DNA of 64,000 bases from UBA8401 sp041665525 (GCA_041665525.1 JBAYIS010000004.1:120013-184012); one strand, 5' to 3'. Counted from the first letter of the stretch, positions 51,455 through 59,678 are shown. Notes: generated by a model not told the origin, from the letters alone. Translations and numbers: made by a program.

Positions 51455-52546
51455 TCAGAACTTCTTCCGGCGGTTGCGGATGTAATCCACGAAGAGGAAT
51501 TGGCCGAGATTGTTGAGGGATGAATAGTACGCACGGCCTTTGTTTGCCTTGGTTAATTCTTCCACGAAATTGATCAGATACGGATCGCGGGCGATCATAA
51601 AAGTGCTGATGGTGATTTTTTCGCGACGGCATTGCACTGCTTCATCCAAAGTCTTATTGACGATTTTTGGATCGAGGCCGAACGAATTTTTGTACAGTTT
51701 TCCCGAATCGTCGAACATGGCAGAAGGTTTGCCGTCCGTGATCATGAAGATCTGTTTGTTCACATTGCCGCATTTTCGCAGCAGGGTGCGTGCCATCTGC
51801 AATCCGGCGCGCGTGTTGGTATGGAACGGACCAACCTGCAGGAACGGAATTTCTGCCAAGCTGATCAGATTGGCATCATCTCCGAATGTGATACATGCGA
51901 GAAAGTCTTTTGGGAATTTTGTTTGGATCAATTCCGCAAGGGCAAGTGCTACTTGTTTTGCCGGAGTAATCCGGTCCTCACCGTACAGGATCATGCTGTG
52001 GGAAATGTCGATCATCAGCACAGTGGCGCAGGAGGAAAGGTTCTCGGTCTCATAGACCTCCAGATCATCTTCCTGAAGATTGAAATTGTCGATGCCATCC
52101 CGTTTTAACGCGTTCGTCATTGTCGAAGTGAGGTCGATGTTCGTCGGCATGTCGCCAAAGGTCCATTTCTTCGTTTCACTCAGCCGTTCCACGCCGCTGC
52201 CGGTATTGGGTGTTTCGTGATTACCGAAGGGATTCTTTTTCAGGGAGGTAAAAATCTCTTTCAGAGCGTCTTGTCGTATTTTCTGAATGCCCTTTGTTGT
52301 CAGTTCAAAATTGCTGTTCACCTCTTCGATGATGCCCATCTCTTTCAACTTTTCAATAAGCTCTTCCATCGACAGATTCTCATCAAAAATACCATGCTCT
52401 TCCGCCAACTGCCGTAACCATTGCAGCGCTTCATTCACATCGCCGCTTGTCTGCAGGACAAGATAGTTAAACAGTTTGGTCAGTTGTTCGAGACGCTGTT
52501 CGTCGGTGGAGGAATCTTCATTCCATTGTGAATACAGAAAACGCAT
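51455..52546 (-). CDS. VWA-domain protein, partner of the AAA+ ATPase
   Basis: 363 residues. The N-terminal half (1-160) is helical and charged. The C-terminal von Willebrand A domain (about 173-350) has an intact MIDAS, D180-I-S182-H-S184 (LMIDISHSM), with TNTRAGLQMA and MITDGKPSA supplying the further metal residues. Such VWA proteins are encoded with MoxR-like AAA+ ATPases, whose remodelling they guide. The AAA+ gene lies upstream on the same strand but is separated by an inserted four-helix-bundle gene; the inverted repeat of that insert ends only 10 bases before this ATG and no Shine-Dalgarno is seen. Confidence 0.88.
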   Translation of the reverse strand: MRFLYSQWNEDSSTDEQRLEQLTKLFNYLVLQTSGDVNEALQWLRQLAEEHGIFDENLSMEELIEKLKEMGIIEEVNSNFELTTKGIQKIRQDALKEIFTSLKKNPFGNHETPNTGSGVERLSETKKWTFGDMPTNIDLTSTMTNALKRDGIDNFNLQEDDLEVYETENLSSCATVLMIDISHSMILYGEDRITPAKQVALALAELIQTKFPKDFLACITFGDDANLISLAEIPFLQVGPFHTNTRAGLQMARTLLRKCGNVNKQIFMITDGKPSAMFDDSGKLYKNSFGLDPKIVNKTLDEAVQCRREKITISTFMIARDPYLINFVEELTKANKGRAYYSSLNNLGQFLFVDYIRNRRKKF

Positions 52547-52571
52547 TTAGCTTAATTGATAATGGATAATT

Positions 52572-52592
52572 GAAAATGGAAAATGGAAAATG
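52572..52592. repeat. Three tandem copies of GAAAATG
   Basis: A 7-bp unit repeated exactly three times, directly after the left inverted repeat and abutting the stop of the four-helix-bundle gene. Confidence 0.85.
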
Positions 52593-52961
52593 TTAGTGCT
52601 TCAGACTCTTTTTTGATGAATTTATACTTGATGTTAACATTTTAATTAATTCTTCACATTGGTCTAAAAATAATAGCGCAGTTGATGAATCAATGAAATC
52701 GGTATCTCGTAAAATTCTGATCCAATAGTGTGTCTCAAATGCCTCTTTATTAGCAATTGACAGTTTATGAATAAAATCTAATCTGCTTTCTGCTTGATTA
52801 GCCTCCTCAATATTCGCACCTATTGAAGTACCGCTTCTGAGCAGCTGTTTTGACAAGATATATTCTTTTTTCTCAATTGTTAAAATTCTGCAAATATTAA
52901 CGATGGCAATAGCAAACTGATATGATTTCGTCTTTAATGTATTTTGTCTTATGCTCGACAT
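52593..52961 (-). CDS. Four-helix-bundle protein (23S rRNA intervening-sequence protein family)
   Basis: 122 residues. The segment LLRSGTSIGANIEEANQAESRLDFIHKLSIANKEAFETHYWIRIL is the signature of the four-helix-bundle family first found encoded in intervening sequences of 23S rRNA genes and related to the Avd protein of diversity-generating retroelements. Function unknown. ATG 52961 is certain: GGAGG lies 6 bases upstream, the best Shine-Dalgarno of the region. No reverse transcriptase, variable repeat or rRNA is near. The gene lies between inverted repeats inside an otherwise conserved AAA+/VWA gene pair. Confidence 0.9.
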   Translation of the reverse strand: MSSIRQNTLKTKSYQFAIAIVNICRILTIEKKEYILSKQLLRSGTSIGANIEEANQAESRLDFIHKLSIANKEAFETHYWIRILRDTDFIDSSTALLFLDQCEELIKMLTSSINSSKKSLKH

Positions 52962-53069
52962 GATTTCCTCCAATTGATATCCAATATCGGCGTAATTGAA
53001 ATTGTCAATTATCCATTATCAACTATCAATTAAATTAAATCAAGAGCTTCCCTCTTCCATCAATGCTTT

Positions 53070-54569
53070 TTAATCGTACTCCTCAAACTTCCCTTTTGTG
53101 AAGATGCTGCCGACCATGTCTTTATACTGTGTTACATGATCGACTTCGTCTTTTGCAATTTTTGAATTTTGATGCAGCCCGTCCAGCACGAATTCCATCG
53201 CCGACGCGAGATCGTATTGACTGTCCGCAGTGATCTTGAAATATTTTCGCGTGAGATCGTTTAATGTGGGAATGCGACTCAGTTCGGTGTAATAGGCGTT
53301 GAACGGCATATCATCAGCAACCTGGATGGAATTTCCCGTTTCGAACCAGTTGACGATGGCTGCATATTCACTCGTATCTTTCTGTTCCTGTCCTTGAGGA
53401 GTCCGTTTCTTCTTTTGTAATGGATCGGGAAAATATTTTTTAAAGACTTCACGCGTTGCCTTGCCGATGAGCGCTTTCCCCACCTTCAATGAACCTTCCT
53501 GTTCACCTTCAAAAACCAATTCGACCTTGCCGGTGATTCCGGGGAGTGCATGCGGCAGATCGCACATTCGTGGAATGATATGCTTTTCGTCAAGAACAAT
53601 CGCACGACGTTCGGCATTGCTTACCAGATTCTCCATTGCTGCGATGGTCAGGCGCGCACTCACCCCCGATTTCTGGTCGACGAATTCACTTTTGCGTGCT
53701 TCGAACGCGATGTTTTCGATAATCTCCTTGAAATAGTACGGTAAATGCAGCTGCATTCCGTCACGTTCAATCCAAGCTTCCTGCTCTGTGATCTCGATTG
53801 CATCTTCCAGCGTGCGGGGATAGTGCGTAAGAATCTGTGAATCGATCCGATCTTTCAGTGGTGTGATGATACTGCCTCGGTTGGTATAATCTTCCGGATT
53901 TGCGGTAAAGACCAGGAAGACATCCAGCGGAATGCGAATGTTGAATCCGCGGATCTGTACATCCTTTTCTTCTAAGATGTTGAACAGACCGACCTGTATG
54001 CGTGGCTGGAGGTCCGGCAGTTCGTTAATGGCAAAAATACCCCTGTTACTCCGAGGAATCAGTCCGAAATGAATAGCCCCTTCGTGTGAATAATGCAGAC
54101 GCTGAGTAGCCGCTTTAATCGGATCGATATCGCCGATCAGGTCGGCGATTGTTACATCCGGCGTTGCAAGTTTTTCACTGAACCGCTGGTCCCGATGAAT
54201 CCATTCGATTTCCGTCTCATCGCCGAAGTTTGCGATCTGGTCTACACCGTATTTACTCACCGGCTTGAAAGGATTGTCATTAATCTCGCTCCCTTTGATC
54301 GTCGGAATAAATTCATCCAACAGCGAAGGGAATTGACGGATCAATCGAGTTTTTGCCTGACCTCGCAGACCGAGAAGTATGATATCGTGTTTGGCGAGTA
54401 TCGCATTGATCAGCGCCGGAATAACTGTCATTTCATATCCAACAATGCCGGGGAACAACTGTTCATTGTTTTTCAGTTTCTTGATCAGATTGTTCCGGAT
54501 CTCATCTTTCACGGAGAGTACACGATATCCGCTGTTTTTCAATTCGCCGACCGTTGCTGGCATGGTCAT
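53070..54569 (-). CDS. MoxR/magnesium-chelatase-like AAA+ ATPase
   Basis: 499 residues. The AAA+ core lies at about 40-330. The P-loop reads GLRGQAKTRL (G67 to T74), with Ala72 where most have Gly. Walker B is GIFAINELPDL and sensor I is VFLVFTANPEDYTNRG, with the arginine-bearing LKDRIDSQI. The C-terminal part (about 330-499) is helical. The fold is that of ChlI/MoxR chaperones, which act with VWA proteins to assemble or activate target complexes, so the VWA protein downstream is its likely partner. AAGGA precedes ATG 54569. Confidence 0.88.
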   Translation of the reverse strand: MTMPATVGELKNSGYRVLSVKDEIRNNLIKKLKNNEQLFPGIVGYEMTVIPALINAILAKHDIILLGLRGQAKTRLIRQFPSLLDEFIPTIKGSEINDNPFKPVSKYGVDQIANFGDETEIEWIHRDQRFSEKLATPDVTIADLIGDIDPIKAATQRLHYSHEGAIHFGLIPRSNRGIFAINELPDLQPRIQVGLFNILEEKDVQIRGFNIRIPLDVFLVFTANPEDYTNRGSIITPLKDRIDSQILTHYPRTLEDAIEITEQEAWIERDGMQLHLPYYFKEIIENIAFEARKSEFVDQKSGVSARLTIAAMENLVSNAERRAIVLDEKHIIPRMCDLPHALPGITGKVELVFEGEQEGSLKVGKALIGKATREVFKKYFPDPLQKKKRTPQGQEQKDTSEYAAIVNWFETGNSIQVADDMPFNAYYTELSRIPTLNDLTRKYFKITADSQYDLASAMEFVLDGLHQNSKIAKDEVDHVTQYKDMVGSIFTKGKFEEYD

Positions 54570-54740
54570 AGTCGTTATCCTTAATTTTCTTTCAATATAC
54601 TTTTGTGCTTATCCAAAATCAATTTCTTGGATTTGGGGGAATGATACGCTATTTTTGTAGAGAAGTGATATTCGAGACGCACGTATTGTTCGAAACATTC
54701 AACAGCGGTCGATTCTGCCTTTCCACCCATTGAGTTTGTT

Positions 54741-55790
54741 GTGACATTACCCTCTAAAACAGTAGTTCTTCGATTAAGTTCCATTGGTGATATAATTCTT
54801 TCATCGCCGTTGCTTCGTGTTCTGCGGAAAGCAGTTGGTAACGATGCACGGATTGATTTCGTCGTCCGGAAAGAGTATGCGGAACTGGTGCGGTACAATC
54901 ACCATCTTTCTATCGTCCATGAATACGACGTTGCCACCGGATATAAAGGATTGCAGGATCTGGCATTACAGTTGCGTGCCGAACACTATGATCTGGTTAT
55001 TGATATTCACGACAGCATCCGCACAAAATTTCTTCGCGCAGCATGCACAACAAAAAATGTGGTAGTAATGGATAAACGCAAACTGGAACGTTGGCTGATG
55101 GTGAATCTGAAACGGAATGCGTATTCGGACAATCTGACGGTAGCGGAACGGTATATTGAAACCGTAGAAAACTATGGAATCAAGAATGACAATAAGGGGC
55201 TCGAAATCTTCATCCCGGACTCGACGTTGTTCGAGATATCCGGGAAGATGGGAAAGCTCCGGCTGGACCGGTTTGAAAAAGTGATCGGCATTTGTCCCGG
55301 TTCAAAGCATTTTACCAAACGCTGGCAGAAGGAGAAGTTTGCGGATGTCGCCGTCCGTGCTGTAACCGAATTGAAAGCAAAGATCCATTTGTTTGGGGGA
55401 CCCGACGAATGGGAGGACTGTGAGTTCGTCCGCCAGGAAGTGGCGCGAAGGGTCTCGTCTGAATCGGTTACGAATTTCGCCGGCGAATTCTCACTGCTGG
55501 AATCAGCCGCTGCACTTGAATTTTGCGATGCAGTGGTGACAAACGACAGCGGATTAATGCATCTTGCGGCCGCAAAACAGAAAAAGATTGTTGCGATATT
55601 CGGATCGACGGTGAAAGAATTTGGTTTCGCACCGTACGGAACTGAATCGATTGTTGTCGAGAAGAACGATCTCGACTGCCGTCCCTGCACCCATATTGGT
55701 AAAAAGGAATGTCCGAAAATTCACTTCAAGTGCATGACAGACATAGATGTCGATACAGTGTTTACTTCCGTGGCCGCACTCCTAAAATGA
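54741..55790 (+). CDS. Family 9 glycosyltransferase (ADP-heptose:LPS heptosyltransferase-like)
   Basis: 349 residues, GT-B fold. The N-terminal LRLSSIGDIILSSPLLRVLRKAV and HYDLVIDIHDSIRTKF, and the C-terminal PGSKHFTKRWQKEKFADVA, NFAGEFSLLESAAALEFCDAVVTNDSGLMHLAAAKQKK and FGSTVKEFGFAPYG, are standard heptosyltransferase I/II signatures. It adds a sugar (probably heptose) to the lipopolysaccharide core at the inner face of the inner membrane. The start is GTG 54741 (VTLPSKTVVL); the GTG is supported by the family N-terminus starting there. It is divergent from the AAA+ gene across 171 bases with no clear signals. Confidence 0.9.
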   Translation: MTLPSKTVVLRLSSIGDIILSSPLLRVLRKAVGNDARIDFVVRKEYAELVRYNHHLSIVHEYDVATGYKGLQDLALQLRAEHYDLVIDIHDSIRTKFLRAACTTKNVVVMDKRKLERWLMVNLKRNAYSDNLTVAERYIETVENYGIKNDNKGLEIFIPDSTLFEISGKMGKLRLDRFEKVIGICPGSKHFTKRWQKEKFADVAVRAVTELKAKIHLFGGPDEWEDCEFVRQEVARRVSSESVTNFAGEFSLLESAAALEFCDAVVTNDSGLMHLAAAKQKKIVAIFGSTVKEFGFAPYGTESIVVEKNDLDCRPCTHIGKKECPKIHFKCMTDIDVDTVFTSVAALLK

Positions 55791-55822
55791 AATCAACCTT
55801 CTTGATTATATACTTGAAACAT

Positions 55823-56011
55823 CTGAAAAACTCTCGAGTAATGTCATTGCCCCGAAGGGGTCACTTCGTGACGAGACGTTTTTTGTCGAAGTCCCGCTGT
55901 ACGGGACTCTGTACAACGGAGCAATCTCGTTTTTTGGTAGTTTGAAGGAGATTGCTTCGTCGCTTCGCTCCTCGTCCCAAAGGGACCCCTTAGGGGCAAT
56001 GAGTTTTTCAG
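55823..56011. repeat. REP/MITE-like intergenic element with nested inverted repeats
   Basis: The outer arms CTGAAAAACTC (55823-55833) and GAGTTTTTCAG (56001-56011) are exact complements. Inside them 55845-55862 and 55984-56001 pair over 18 bases with one mismatch. Within lie further hairpins: CCCC-GAA-GGGG, TCAC-TTC-GTGA and GTCCCG-N5-CGGGAC (55891-55907). GCAATCTC (55921-55928) faces GAGATTGC (55948-55955). The GAGATTGCTTCGTCGCTTCG text (55948-55967) matches the widespread bacterial intergenic repeat family. It fills most of the 409-base gap 55791-56199; the remaining part (56012-56199) shows nothing recognisable. Confidence 0.8.
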
Positions 56012-56199
56012 AAGTCTCTACTTCATTCTAAAGACAATGTTGAATGATGGCGATTCTTTTTTATATCTATTCGTGTTGTGTGTTTCGTAACAGTACGATT
56101 ATTTAGTGATAATCATTCCTTTCGATCTATTCTGTTTATTGGCGCTGTAAGAACAGTTGTGCAATCATCATCAACAGAACCTATTCGAAGGGATTATTA

Positions 56200-57072
56200 A
56201 TGAGTCAGACACAACAACAATCTGTAACACCTGCCGCCATAGAAGAAAAAGTAGCGAATATCCTCCGATACACTTCGCAATACGCCCATGCCGCTGCCGC
56301 ACAAAATGATCAGGAAAAGGTCATTTCATTGCTGCGCTTTGCGGAGCATTTTGCGCTTGCCGGCAATTTTGAGAGTGCCAGGATGCAGGTCAATCGTGCG
56401 TACGCAGTATGTCCAAATCATCCGAATATTCCGTTGGCGGAAAAGAAGTTACTTTTGATGCAAAGTGCATCTGCCGAGATCCATCCAGATAACCGCCGGG
56501 AGAAGACAGATGGGATTCGGACGGAATCCGAAATACCATTCCGACTAGAGGATTATGTAACAGATCTGGGGCTGGAGAATGAATGCAAAGAGATCCAAGA
56601 GTTATTGTGCCGGGCTGAATATTTCCTGCGTGGTAATAGTATTACCGCTGCGCGTAATTATCTTAATCGGGCCTATCTCCTGGATCCATTGAATGATTCA
56701 GTACAAATGATGGAACAACGGGTTCTCTTCAACGAATCACGGCCATCGGACGGTATATACCGTTTCATCCGTCAGATAAAATCTTTTGTCAATGAACGGA
56801 ATTTCGCCGAAGCCGAAAGGGAGTTGCAGAAAGCATACCGGCAGGATCCGCTCAATGAACAGTTGCACGATGTGGCGGCGCAACTTCGGTTAGAGATGAA
56901 ACGTGAATTGACGCCGGTTGAAGAAAATATCCTGTATGCACATCGGTACTTTGGAGAGAATCAACTGGAAAAAGCTATTCGTGAGATCCGGTTGGGATAT
57001 CTGATTGACCCTTTTAACGAAACGCTTGCACAATTGGAACAGAGAATCATTTCAGTATTTGGCAATCATTAG
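56200..57072 (+). CDS. Helical-repeat (TPR-like) protein, unrecognised
   Basis: 290 residues with no signal peptide or membrane helix. Three or four related helical pairs can be seen: AEHFALAGNFESARMQVNRAYAVCPNHPN, AEYFLRGNSITAARNYLNRAYLLDPLNDS, FVNERNFAEAERELQKAYRQDPLNEQ and HRYFGENQLEKAIREIRLGYLIDPFNET. The repeated NRAY/QKAY and xDPxN ends resemble TPR units but with wide spacing of about 60-90 residues. A protein-interaction scaffold is likely; no partner is known. AGGG precedes the ATG. A hairpin follows the stop. Confidence 0.7.
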   Translation: MSQTQQQSVTPAAIEEKVANILRYTSQYAHAAAAQNDQEKVISLLRFAEHFALAGNFESARMQVNRAYAVCPNHPNIPLAEKKLLLMQSASAEIHPDNRREKTDGIRTESEIPFRLEDYVTDLGLENECKEIQELLCRAEYFLRGNSITAARNYLNRAYLLDPLNDSVQMMEQRVLFNESRPSDGIYRFIRQIKSFVNERNFAEAERELQKAYRQDPLNEQLHDVAAQLRLEMKRELTPVEENILYAHRYFGENQLEKAIREIRLGYLIDPFNETLAQLEQRIISVFGNH

Positions 57073-57095
57073 GGAAGAGGAATCTCTTCCCTTGT
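57072..57095 (+). terminator. Hairpin after the TPR-like gene
   Basis: An 8-bp stem (57072-57079 with 57084-57091), GAAT loop, followed by TTGTT. The T-tract is weak. It lies between convergent genes (57072 and 57114). Confidence 0.6.
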
Positions 57096-57113
57096 TCATC
57101 ATCCTGTCTTCAA

Positions 57114-58988
57114 TTATTGCAGCCACACTTCGACGCGCTTGTTCCGATATTTCCCTTCAGGCGATTTGCCGGTCGTAATCGGGACGGCAGAGCCGAATCC
57201 ATTGACATTCCCTTGTGCAATGTTAATACCCCGCGCTCTGAATTCTGACGCAATTTCTTCCGCTAATTCCACAGAGGTCCGGATATTGGAATCATTATAT
57301 CCTTCACCATCGGCGAATCCGGCGAGCTTCATTTCCGGGTAATCATTCTCCTTCAGATACTCCACGATGCGGTCCAGGTCATTCTGAGCTTTCGTATCAA
57401 GAAGATTTTTGGTACGCTGGAACCGGAAGTTTACCGCAATGCGATTTGCACCTGCAATGAATTCCAGATATTCTTTCGGGGCACTCGCAGGAATTTTCGG
57501 ATTGTTCTCAACACGGATGTTCAAATCAACAAATTTATGATCGTGCACAATTTGCTGCCCATCTTCACTTAACGCATACCGAATAAACTCCCGGATCAAA
57601 GGATTTTGGGGTGTTGCTGAAGTGTACAAATATAACCGACGAGCAAGCGGATAATCCTCACGTCCAATCGTCAGGAAATTGGCAAAAAGCGGATCGGAAG
57701 TATTTTCACTAATGGCGAGCACTTTTGTATCGCGAGCATACACAAAGCCCAAAAATCCGATGCTGTTTGGGTCCATTGCCACTGCATTGGACAACTCATC
57801 GCTGTCCTCAAAAAAATGGGCATCGCCGGAGATGTGATCTTCGTGTATTATTTTCATGACCAGATGTTGGAATGTCTCATGTGTCCCGCTGTTCGTATCA
57901 CGTGCATACAGTTTGATAGTCGCATCGTCACCCGTAATAGATTTCCAGTTGACAATTTCGCCGGAAAAGATCCGACCGACCTGCTCAACGGTTAATGATT
58001 TTACCGGATTGCTTGGGTGCACAATAATTGCCAAGCCATCCAATCCCAGCACGTGTTCATTGGACTGGCTGTGCATATTGCCCAGACCTCTGTTTTGAAG
58101 GATAATCGTCTCATCGTGTTTAATTTCGCGCGATGCCATTCCAATATCGCATAGTGCATTTCCGAGATCCTTAAAAGCGAAGGTGGATCCATGAGCGAAC
58201 ACTTCAATGACCTGCCGCGAAACCGAATCAGGCAGAGTAAACATTGCATATTTTTCCTGATGATTCTTCCTCGTTTTCCATTGTACATTAGAACCGCCGA
58301 GTTGCCGGATATATCCTTCTACTAACGCAGGCATTAATTTCGCGCCGATGGTATTTGACCCATGGATCCGTAAAATGATTTTTTCTTCGGGGATTGCATT
58401 TGCTTGATAATAGAAAAACCCTGCCCCAAGAAATGCCGTCACCATAATGATACCGACGGCAATGAAAACAAATTTCCCGGCTCTTTTCGTACGCGGTGAT
58501 GAATTGTCGGCATGACCAGTCCGTTCACCATTTGATGTTGGCTGCAGCTGTGAACGAATGGATGCAATCATTTTTGTATCGGGAGCTGTCTTGGGTGTAA
58601 TACCGATGCCTCGAAGTGCGGAAACTATTTTGGGGATCATTTCGCCGATTGTGTCGAGCTTGATTTGAATTGTGGCAGCGGTGCCGACAACCTGTTTCCA
58701 GGGAGTCTGTTTCGTTTCGAATTCGGCTCTGCTCATATCGAACAATAACGGGAAAAGAGTTTTCTTTGAAAGCATTGCGCGTTCTATGATAGAGCGGTAC
58801 AGTTCATAGGTCATCAACGATAAAGGAGATAAAATAAGGACAACTGCTTCCGATTGAATCAGTGCTTCGTCGTTACGGAGAGAATGAGTGTGACTGTGGA
58901 TATAGGATGGAATTCCTGCCTCCTCCATCCTCAAAGCGATTTGGAGGGCAAGAGTGTGTTCCTCCGGATTGAATACAATATAGATCAT
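57114..58988 (-). CDS. TIR-like domain - TM - PstS-like phosphate-binding - OmpA fusion protein
   Basis: 624 residues. Residues 1-128 look like a TIR domain: IYIVFNPEE, a helix, then AVVLILSPLSLMTYELYRSIIERAM and LFPLLFD, matching the beta-D/alpha-C layout; the usual catalytic Glu position may be Ser. A linker and one transmembrane helix (about 172-195) follow. Residues about 203-495 are a PstS-type phosphate-binding fold (HGSNTIGAKLMPALVEGY, RDTNSGTHETFQ, DPNSIGFLGFVYA). Residues about 515-624 are an OmpA-like domain (MKLAGFADGEGYNDSN...NGFGSAVP...NKRVEVWL), but its LSxxRA Arg is not evident. TIR would be cytoplasmic, the rest periplasmic. AGGAG precedes the ATG; a Pho-box-like array lies upstream. 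Confidence 0.8.
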   Translation of the reverse strand: MIYIVFNPEEHTLALQIALRMEEAGIPSYIHSHTHSLRNDEALIQSEAVVLILSPLSLMTYELYRSIIERAMLSKKTLFPLLFDMSRAEFETKQTPWKQVVGTAATIQIKLDTIGEMIPKIVSALRGIGITPKTAPDTKMIASIRSQLQPTSNGERTGHADNSSPRTKRAGKFVFIAVGIIMVTAFLGAGFFYYQANAIPEEKIILRIHGSNTIGAKLMPALVEGYIRQLGGSNVQWKTRKNHQEKYAMFTLPDSVSRQVIEVFAHGSTFAFKDLGNALCDIGMASREIKHDETIILQNRGLGNMHSQSNEHVLGLDGLAIIVHPSNPVKSLTVEQVGRIFSGEIVNWKSITGDDATIKLYARDTNSGTHETFQHLVMKIIHEDHISGDAHFFEDSDELSNAVAMDPNSIGFLGFVYARDTKVLAISENTSDPLFANFLTIGREDYPLARRLYLYTSATPQNPLIREFIRYALSEDGQQIVHDHKFVDLNIRVENNPKIPASAPKEYLEFIAGANRIAVNFRFQRTKNLLDTKAQNDLDRIVEYLKENDYPEMKLAGFADGEGYNDSNIRTSVELAEEIASEFRARGINIAQGNVNGFGSAVPITTGKSPEGKYRNKRVEVWLQ

Positions 58989-59034
58989 GCGTTGCTCCTG
59001 GCTAGTAAAATGGTAGTAGAAAGTACCCTTCAGA

Positions 59035-59062
59035 TGTTAATACGGTATTAACTGATTGTTAA
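59035..59062 (-). promoter_or_regulatory. Pho-box-like direct repeat array upstream of the TIR-PstS-OmpA gene
   Basis: On the minus strand TTAACA, TTAATA and TTAACA occur at 59057-59062, 59046-59051 and 59035-59040, exactly 11 bases apart. This is the repeat and period of PhoP/PhoB-type operators. A possible -10 TACTTT lies 9 bases after the last repeat, and the gene starts about 47 bases downstream. The middle and last repeats also form a perfect 17-base palindrome (59036-59052). Confidence 0.5.
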
Positions 59063-59261
59063 AGATATGCCACGAAAAATTTCATATATCTAGACATATG
59101 CTCTGTTGACAAATGGTGAAAGTGTACGAATCGATGGGTCTCTTTTATGGAAGAAATGATAAAAATGGACGAAATTAGGCAATTCCGAATAATTTTCAAG
59201 GAAACAGTGTTCAATTCATATTGCTTCTCGTTACCTCATCATCTATATTAGCCCACGTTTT

Positions 59262-59678
59262 ATGACATTACGACATTCGACAAAAACACTGTTATCAACC
59301 ATACAGCAATCAACCGGGAAAACACTTCAGCGAGCAATGGATCTCGGCACACTGATTGAACTTGCGGAAACACATTCGCAGCAGAACACGCTGAAAGATC
59401 TTGCCTTCTCTTCGAAGTTTATTGTGAAATCGTTCGAATTGATGAAACGGATAGGCAGGGACGGAAACGGATATGAGAAGATTTCCGGAGAGTTTTCTAT
59501 TCAAGTGCAGAAATCGCAGCAGGTGATGAAACAGATTCTTGCTCATGCGGATGCAATGACTTCTTCACACTTTGCCGCCAGTTATATGGAGATGAACACG
59601 CTGACGATGGAAAATTTGATGCAACTGTATCACGACCTGAGTCTCTATAAAAACTATCTGTTGGACCAACACTGCTGA
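59262..59678 (+). CDS. Small all-helical protein, unrecognised
   Basis: 138 residues, predicted entirely helical: KTLLSTIQQSTGKTLQRAMDLGTLIELAETHSQQNTLKDLAFSSKF and VQKSQQVMKQILAHADAMTSSHFAASYMEMNTLTMENLMQLYHDL. No signal peptide, membrane segment or known motif. It could be a small four-helix cytoplasmic protein. It lies between the TIR-PstS-OmpA gene (divergent, 273-base gap) and gdhA (121 bases downstream). The gap 58989-59261 holds the Pho-box-like array and nothing else clear. Confidence 0.65.
   Translation: MTLRHSTKTLLSTIQQSTGKTLQRAMDLGTLIELAETHSQQNTLKDLAFSSKFIVKSFELMKRIGRDGNGYEKISGEFSIQVQKSQQVMKQILAHADAMTSSHFAASYMEMNTLTMENLMQLYHDLSLYKNYLLDQHC

Larger units (their letters stand above)
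52556..53022. mobile_element. Inverted-repeat-bounded insert carrying a four-helix-bundle gene
   Basis: An 18-bp inverted repeat, TTGATAATGGATAATTGA (52556-52573) and its exact complement (53005-53022), bounds a 467-bp segment. A TTAATTGATA stretch recurs outside or across both ends. Inside the left arm is a GAAAATG tandem triplet (52572-52592). The segment holds one gene (52593-52961) and sits between the AAA+ and VWA genes, which are normally adjacent. No transposase is present and no clear target duplication is seen. Confidence 0.55.

Noticed and set aside
52572..52592. Possible CRISPR or tandem-repeat array
   Set aside because: Only three 7-bp units without spacers; a simple tandem repeat.
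54581..54898. Minus-strand open frame upstream of the AAA+ gene
   Set aside because: It overlaps the conserved N-terminus of the glycosyltransferase and has no recognisable feature.
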